From: CAZPZR01 sp964591105 | GTDB lineage: Bacteria > Bacillota > Clostridia > Lachnospirales > Lachnospiraceae | Assembly: GCA_964591105.1 (NCBI GenBank) | Contig: CAZPZR010000057.1 | Location: 1-11,488, forward strand | Length of the DNA stretch: 11,488 nt | Reading direction: 5' to 3' | Part shown: positions 6,926 through 11,488 of the stretch, in pieces | How the letters are laid out: the number at the start of each line of letters is the position of its first letter | How positions within the stretch are numbered: position 1 is the first letter of the stretch | Notes under the pieces: model-generated | Database searches by the model: none | What the model saw: the letters and a program-made list of their open reading frames with translations, nothing else | What the model was told of the DNA's origin: nothing | Position numbers and translations under genes: made by a program

Positions 6926-8554
6926 GTGAAATATACGAAAAGAAAATGGATGATGCTCATGACACTTGTTGTTGCGGTTGCATGTGCTTCTATATGGAAT
7001 CCAATGATGACAGTAAAAGCGTCAACATTGGAAAAAGAAGAGATAGCAGAACGTGTGGACTTAGAATTAAGTCATGAAGCGATGGCAACGAGTGAAAATA
7101 GTCGCGCTGTCAATAATGATTACCGTACATGGGATCAGGCAGATTCCAGATGGGGAAGCATTAAGCTTGGAAGTTCAAGCTATACGATGGAACGGTCAGG
7201 ATGTTTAGTAACTTCTGTTACAAAACTGATTGTACAGAGCGGACTAAAAACATCTTCTTTTACACCAAAAACGTTAGTGACATGGATGAACAATAATGGA
7301 GGATTTACAAGTTCTGGAGCGTTCGATTGGGCAAAACCATCAGAATACATTCCAAAGTTTTCTTATGTGGGAAATCTTTTGAATGATGGAACTTATACTT
7401 CCAAAAACTACAATTCCAAGTTCACTTCTTGGATTAAGGATGGTTATCATCTGGTTGTTCAGGTGAAAAATCGTGGACATTGGGTTGCGATTGATGAGAA
7501 GAAAACATTAGAGACAGGAACAATCTATATTATGGATTCACTGCCTTATAATGAGAATGCAGATATCACCCTTCAAAGTCGTTATTCTACATTCAATCGT
7601 GTTGTGGCATACAAAGGTGGAAAGACGCCAGAAGTGTTGGGTAAAAAACCTGTACTGACTGTAAAGAATGCATCCGAATTAGAGACAAAGGCAGACCTTC
7701 AGCTGAATTGGACAAAGGTACAGGATTATACAGCAGGTTACTGGATTGAGCGTAAATGCATGAGTGATGAAAAACCAGCATGGAAAAAGGTTGCAGAGAT
7801 TCCAGATGGTAATACTTTGCAATGGATAGACCAGGAAGTAAAACCGGAAGAAGAATATGCGTACCGTGTACAACCTTACAATAAGGAAAATGTTGGTGGA
7901 TCATATTCCAATCAAGTGACTTTTAAAACGAAACACATTCATGTTTATACAAAATTTGTTGCAAAAAAGGCGACGACATCTTCCAGCGGAAAAATTCAAA
8001 ACGATTGCGATGGATGCGAGACTAGCAAATATACTACGATTGCAAGAATAGAATCTGTGACGCTTTCAGCAACTTCTTATGCCTATAATGGCAAGACGAA
8101 AAAACCGAGTGTTACAGTAAAAAATAGTGCGGGCAAAGAAATTTCATCCCAATATTATGATTTGACGTATGATTCTGGACGAAAAAATGTTGGAACTTAC
8201 AAGGTAAAAGTCAAGTTCAAAGAGAGATATAGCGGAACGGTCGTTAAAACATTTAAGATCATACCACAAAAGCCTACACTGAAAAATATCAGTAACAGTG
8301 GAACAAAAAAGATCAATGTAAAATGGGAAAAGTTGACAGCTCAGGTATCCGGCTATGAAATTAAATGGTCAACAACGAAAAAATTCACCAGCAATTATAA
8401 GTCACAGACAGCAGGAACATCCCAAAGTTCTGCAAAGATTAAGGTTGCGCAGTCAAACAGAACTTATTACGTAAAGGTTCGAAGCTATAAGACTGTAAAT
8501 GGTGTGAAATACTATTCTAACTGGTCAGTAACAAAACAGTTGAAAACGAAGTAA
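6926..8554 (+). CDS. Secreted C39-like cysteine peptidase with FnIII, CxxC knuckle and Ig-like modules
   Basis: Not a gene with a known name; probably an exported hydrolase or adhesin-like enzyme. The 542 residues read as follows. A signal peptide has KYTKRK at the N-terminus and a hydrophobic core 9-24, with cleavage likely after VKA (32). A C39-like papain-fold domain spans about 66-230: Gln71 in WDQADSRWG (oxyanion position), Cys93 in SGCLVTS (nucleophile), His185 in GHWVAID and Asp204 in IYIMDSLPY. An FnIII-like domain spans about 240-335. A short His/Cys segment (His337, His339, Cys361, Cys364) follows, then an Ig-like domain of the YNGKTKKPSVTVK type (376-447) and a last FnIII (450-540) ending in TYYVKVRSY. 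There is no sortase signal or C-terminal membrane anchor. The start codon is GTG, chosen because GAGGG (6913-6917) lies eight bases upstream; the next Met (residue 9) would remove the basic signal-peptide end. The substrate is unknown: the fold also occurs in toxin-leader and peptidoglycan peptidases. Confidence 0.82.
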   Translation: MKYTKRKWMMLMTLVVAVACASIWNPMMTVKASTLEKEEIAERVDLELSHEAMATSENSRAVNNDYRTWDQADSRWGSIKLGSSSYTMERSGCLVTSVTKLIVQSGLKTSSFTPKTLVTWMNNNGGFTSSGAFDWAKPSEYIPKFSYVGNLLNDGTYTSKNYNSKFTSWIKDGYHLVVQVKNRGHWVAIDEKKTLETGTIYIMDSLPYNENADITLQSRYSTFNRVVAYKGGKTPEVLGKKPVLTVKNASELETKADLQLNWTKVQDYTAGYWIERKCMSDEKPAWKKVAEIPDGNTLQWIDQEVKPEEEYAYRVQPYNKENVGGSYSNQVTFKTKHIHVYTKFVAKKATTSSSGKIQNDCDGCETSKYTTIARIESVTLSATSYAYNGKTKKPSVTVKNSAGKEISSQYYDLTYDSGRKNVGTYKVKVKFKERYSGTVVKTFKIIPQKPTLKNISNSGTKKINVKWEKLTAQVSGYEIKWSTTKKFTSNYKSQTAGTSQSSAKIKVAQSNRTYYVKVRSYKTVNGVKYYSNWSVTKQLKTK

Positions 8555-8574
8555 TCGTAGGGTGCAGGAGACGG

Positions 8575-8597
8575 TCATTGACAAAAAAACTCAATGA
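8575..8597. repeat. Inverted repeat overlapping the -35 of the alaS promoter
   Basis: TCATTGA (8575-8581) and TCAATGA (8591-8597) form a perfect 7-bp inverted repeat around a nine-base A-rich spacer. The left arm covers part of the -35 and the right arm lies in the promoter spacer. It resembles the arrangement before the hydrogenase gene; function is unknown. Confidence 0.55.
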
Positions 8598-8606
8598 AAC
8601 TATAAT
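8578..8606 (+). promoter_or_regulatory. Consensus SigA promoter of alaS
   Basis: A perfect -35 TTGACA (8578-8583) and a perfect -10 TATAAT (8601-8606) are separated by 17 bases. The run TTGAC plus seven A is identical to that of the hydrogenase promoter. The predicted start near 8613 gives a leader of about 24 bases, which leaves no room for a T-box. Confidence 0.92.
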
Positions 8607-8636
8607 AAAAAGATAGTTTATTTCTAGGAGGAGAAT

Positions 8637-11276
8637 ATGCAAAAATACGGCGTTAACGAATTGAGAAAGATGTTTCTCGAATTCTTCGAAAGTAAAGGAC
8701 ATTTAGCAGCGAAAAGCTTTTCATTGGTGCCTCATAACGATAAGAGCCTTCTTCTTATCAACTCAGGAATGGCACCATTAAAACCATATTTTACAGGACA
8801 GGAAGTTCCACCAAACAAGAGAATGACTACTTGCCAGAAGTGTATTCGTACAGGTGATATCGAAAACGTAGGAAAGACAGCTCGCCATGGTACATTCTTT
8901 GAGATGCTCGGAAACTTTTCATTTGGAGATTATTTTAAATCAGAATCTTTGAAGTGGAGTTGGGAATTCCTGACAGAAGTTGTGGGACTTGATCCAGACA
9001 GATTGTATCCATCTATTTATGTAGATGATGAAGAAGCATTTAACATCTGGGTGAACGAGATTGGTGTTCCAGCTGAGAAGATTACAAGAATGGGAAAAGA
9101 AGATAACTTCTGGGAACACGGTGCAGGTCCATGTGGTCCATGTTCCGAAATTTATTATGATCGTGGAGAGGCTTACGGATGTGGAAGCCCAGATTGTAAA
9201 GTTGGTTGTGAATGTGACCGATTTATGGAAATCTGGAACAACGTATTCACACAGTTCGATAATGACGGACATAATAACTATACAGAGTTAGAACAGAAAA
9301 ATATTGATACAGGTATGGGACTGGAACGACTTGCATGTATCGTGCAGGATGTAGAGTCTATGTTTGATATTGATACTTTGTATGCTCTTCGCACACATGT
9401 ATGTGAACTTGCAGGTGTTGCGTATGGAAAAGATCATGACACAGATGTATCAATTCGTGTCATCACAGACCATATTCGTTCCGTTACATTTATGATTTCT
9501 GATGGTATTACTCCATCAAACAGCGGACGTGGTTATGTACTTCGTCGTTTGCTTCGTCGTGCATGCCGTCACGGAAGAATCCTTGGAATCGAAGGAAAAT
9601 TCCTTGTGACACTGGCACAGACAGTTATTGATGGTTCTAAGGATGGATACCCTGAATTAGAAGAAAAGAAAGAATTTATCTTTAAAGTAATTACAAACGA
9701 AGAAGACCAGTTCAATAAGACAATTGACCAGGGACTTGCAATCTTAGATGAGATGAAAGAAGAGATGGCAAAGGAAGGTACGAAAGTTCTTTCTGGAGAG
9801 AATGCATTTAAGTTATATGATACTTATGGATTCCCAATTGACTTAACAAGCGAAATCTTGGAAGAAAATGGTCTGACATATGACGAAGAAGGATTCAAAG
9901 CGGCACAGGAAGCACAGCGTGCAAAATCAGCGGGAACATTCGGTGTACATGCGATGTCTGGAAAAGACGCAAGTGTATATGATGAATTAGACCCAGCACT
10001 TGCTTCTGAATTCGTAGGATATGACCAGTTAGTGTACACTTCTAAAGTGACTGCACTTACAACAGAAAAAGAACTTGCTGCAGCATTAACAGAAGGAGAA
10101 AAGGGAACAATTTTAGTTGAACAGACTCCATTCTATGCAACAAGTGGTGGGCAAGAAGCAGATAAGGGAATCATTCAGACAGCAGAAGGCGAATTCAAGG
10201 TTACAGATGTTGTAAAGTATGCTGGAAATAAGATTTGTCATGTTGGATATGTTGTAAAAGGAATGATCAAAGAAGGCGATACAGTAGAACTTTTTGTTGA
10301 TGCTAAGAATCGTGGACTTTCTGCACGTAACCATAGTGCAACACACTTGCTTCAGAAAGCACTTCGCATGGTACTTGGTACTCATGTAGAGCAGAAGGGA
10401 TCTTCTGTAAATGCTGATAGACTTCGTTTTGACTTTACACATTTCTCAGCGATGACAAAAGAAGAGTTGAAACAGGTAGAAGCACTGGTAAATGACGCAA
10501 TCATGCAGGCACTTCCAGTAGAAGCTAAGGAAATGCCAATCGAAGAAGCGAAGAAGACAGGAGCAGCAGCTCTCTTTGGTGAAAAATATGGAGATGTTGT
10601 ACGTGTAGTAAGCATGGGTGAATTCTCTAAGGAATTCTGTGGAGGAACACATGTTAATAATACAGCTGTCATTTCTGCATTTAAGATTGTTTCTGAATCA
10701 GGAGTAGCAGCAGGTACTCGTCGTATCGAAGCACTTACATCTGAAGGCTTGATGAAGTATTATGCTGGAATGGAAGATACATTGACAGAAGCTGCAAAAC
10801 TTGTAAAGACAACACCAGATAAGCTGACAGACAAGTTGACACATCTTCTTGCAGAAAACAAAGCGCTTAGCAGTGAAGTAGAAAGCTTGAAAGCGAAAGC
10901 TGCACAGGATGCTATGGGAGATGTTATGGATCAGATCGTTGCAGTAAAAGGTATAAATCTTCTTGCAATGAAAGTGGATGGCGTTGATATGAACGGACTT
11001 CGTGATCTTGGGGATCAGTTGAAAGAAAAGATTGGCGAAGGTGTTGTTGTTCTTGCATCTGCAGTAGATGGAAAAGTTAGCTTAATGGCAACAGCAACAA
11101 AAGGTGCATTAGATAAAGGTGCTCATGCAGGAAACCTGATTAAAGAATGTGCGAAACTTGTTGGTGGAGGCGGCGGTGGTCGTCCAAACATGGCACAGGC
11201 CGGTGGTAAGAATCCAGCAGGAATCGAAGAAGCACTTTTGAAAGCAAAAGAAGTAGTCGAAAGCCAGATTCAGTAA
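8637..11276 (+). CDS. alaS: Alanyl-tRNA synthetase
   Basis: Charges tRNA-Ala with alanine and hydrolyses mischarged Ser/Gly-tRNA-Ala. At 879 residues it has the full bacterial length. The class II catalytic core begins at RKMFLEFFESKGH and LLINSGMAPLKPYF, and includes a cysteine-rich insertion at 182-193 (Cys182, 187, 191, 193), a form seen in many Firmicute AlaRS. The editing domain has zinc-binding HSATH (His566, His570) and CGGTH (Cys668, His672), the same spacing as the E. coli enzyme. The C-terminal oligomerisation/C-Ala (DHHA1) region ends with a run of six glycines (843-848) and RPNMAQAGG. The ATG follows AGGAGG at 8626-8631 by five bases. It has its own consensus promoter; no terminator separates it from the upstream peptidase gene (82-base gap). 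No frameshift or missing motif is seen. Confidence 0.98.
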   Translation: MQKYGVNELRKMFLEFFESKGHLAAKSFSLVPHNDKSLLLINSGMAPLKPYFTGQEVPPNKRMTTCQKCIRTGDIENVGKTARHGTFFEMLGNFSFGDYFKSESLKWSWEFLTEVVGLDPDRLYPSIYVDDEEAFNIWVNEIGVPAEKITRMGKEDNFWEHGAGPCGPCSEIYYDRGEAYGCGSPDCKVGCECDRFMEIWNNVFTQFDNDGHNNYTELEQKNIDTGMGLERLACIVQDVESMFDIDTLYALRTHVCELAGVAYGKDHDTDVSIRVITDHIRSVTFMISDGITPSNSGRGYVLRRLLRRACRHGRILGIEGKFLVTLAQTVIDGSKDGYPELEEKKEFIFKVITNEEDQFNKTIDQGLAILDEMKEEMAKEGTKVLSGENAFKLYDTYGFPIDLTSEILEENGLTYDEEGFKAAQEAQRAKSAGTFGVHAMSGKDASVYDELDPALASEFVGYDQLVYTSKVTALTTEKELAAALTEGEKGTILVEQTPFYATSGGQEADKGIIQTAEGEFKVTDVVKYAGNKICHVGYVVKGMIKEGDTVELFVDAKNRGLSARNHSATHLLQKALRMVLGTHVEQKGSSVNADRLRFDFTHFSAMTKEELKQVEALVNDAIMQALPVEAKEMPIEEAKKTGAAALFGEKYGDVVRVVSMGEFSKEFCGGTHVNNTAVISAFKIVSESGVAAGTRRIEALTSEGLMKYYAGMEDTLTEAAKLVKTTPDKLTDKLTHLLAENKALSSEVESLKAKAAQDAMGDVMDQIVAVKGINLLAMKVDGVDMNGLRDLGDQLKEKIGEGVVVLASAVDGKVSLMATATKGALDKGAHAGNLIKECAKLVGGGGGGRPNMAQAGGKNPAGIEEALLKAKEVVESQIQ

Positions 11277-11307
11277 ACGTTTTACCAGGATTTCGGTAAA
11301 AAAACGT
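11277..11307 (+). terminator. Hairpin after alaS, lacking a U-tract
   Basis: ACGTTTTACC (11277-11286) can pair with GGTAAAAAAACGT (11295-11307) as a 10-bp stem with a three-A bulge and an 8-base loop. The stem abuts the alaS stop codon, but the following bases are A-rich, not T-rich, so it is a weak intrinsic terminator at best. It may protect the 3' end or allow read-through into rpsU. Confidence 0.4.
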
Positions 11308-11327
11308 GAAAAATTAAAAAAAATTTG

Positions 11328-11355
11328 TTGACGTATGAAAAATATATGATATAAT
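11328..11355 (+). promoter_or_regulatory. Strong extended -10 promoter of rpsU
   Basis: The -35 TTGACG (11328-11333) and -10 TATAAT (11350-11355) have 16-base spacing, and the -10 is extended by TG at 11347-11348. An A/T-rich block just upstream (11308-11326) looks like an UP element. This is typical of a highly expressed ribosomal-protein gene. The predicted start is near 11362. Confidence 0.85.
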
Positions 11356-11363
11356 CGTAGGTA

Positions 11364-11408
11364 GTGCAGAAGTGCAACAATAAAATACCCATCAGTCGTA
11401 TGGTGCAC
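11364..11408 (+). promoter_or_regulatory. Possible structured leader of rpsU
   Basis: The 80-base leader holds CCAT (11389-11392) pairing with ATGG (11400-11403), extended by TGCAC (11404-11408). TGCAC can pair with either of two GTGCA copies (11364-11368 or 11372-11376). The alternative pairings could form a switch. It matches no riboswitch or r-protein leader that I recognise, and the pairs are short. Confidence 0.3.
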
Positions 11409-11441
11409 AATATAGGGCTGGAGGGGAGGTTAGGTGAGACT

Positions 11442-11488
11442 ATGTCAAATGTAATCGTTAAAGAAAACGAAACGTTAGATAGTGCTTT
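11442..11488 (+). CDS. rpsU: Ribosomal protein S21, 3' truncated by window edge
   Basis: The first 15 codons read MSNVIVKENETLDSA, the conserved N-terminus of Firmicute S21 (the full protein is about 58 residues). S21 is a small basic protein of the 30S subunit, near the anti-Shine-Dalgarno end of 16S rRNA, that aids initiation. The start is supported by a very purine-rich region (GGAGGGGAGGT at 11420-11430, and GGTGA at 11433-11437). It has its own strong promoter. The identification rests on a short but highly characteristic stretch. Confidence 0.9.
   Translation, partial: MSNVIVKENETLDSA

Noticed and set aside
6926..8554. C39-like domain as a bacteriocin-processing transporter
   Set aside because: There is no ABC ATPase or membrane domain, and no bacteriocin precursor with a double-glycine leader nearby; the protein is secreted.
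9061..9291. 76-codon + strand open frame inside alaS
   Set aside because: It lies wholly within the conserved catalytic region of alaS in a different frame; it is a shadow of the real gene.

Overview
The window looks like a piece of chromosome from a gut-type anaerobic Firmicute, most likely Lachnospiraceae or a near relative. The grounds are AT-leaning coding sequence with strong AGGAGG-type ribosome binding sites, a stand-alone multi-cluster [FeFe] hydrogenase, a B12-dependent methionine synthase without its reactivation domain, an ammonia-dependent asparagine synthetase, and secreted proteins built from Tyr/Lys-rich fibronectin type III modules of the kind common in that family. The assignment is an inference from gene content; no database search was possible. 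All genes lie on the + strand.

Layout. (1) Positions 1-3192 hold a metH-like gene, truncated by the left window edge, and asnA one base after it; a strong hairpin terminator follows at 3201-3228. (2) A near-consensus promoter at 3233-3261 drives a single-gene unit for a group B-type [FeFe] hydrogenase (3300-4811), which ends at a second terminator (4824-4854). (3) Positions 4912-8554 carry two consecutive genes for exported, multi-domain proteins. The first is acidic linker plus FnIII-like domains plus an M15-type zinc peptidase. The second is a C39/papain-like cysteine peptidase domain plus FnIII, a CxxC knuckle, an Ig-like domain and a final FnIII. This is the least routine part of the window. 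(4) A consensus promoter at 8578-8606 drives alaS (8637-11276). (5) After a hairpin without a U-tract, a strong extended -10 promoter (11328-11355) leads into an 80-base leader and the first 15 codons of rpsU (ribosomal protein S21), cut by the right edge.

How the genes relate. metH and asnA are probably translationally coupled and both serve amino-acid supply. The hydrogenase is a separate redox unit with no maturation genes nearby. The two exported proteins share FnIII modules and both carry likely peptidase domains, so they plausibly act together outside the cell on peptidoglycan or peptide substrates. alaS and rpsU are translation genes with their own strong promoters. No tRNA, rRNA, CRISPR array, insertion sequence or prophage signal was seen. 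Every intergenic stretch is under 170 bases.
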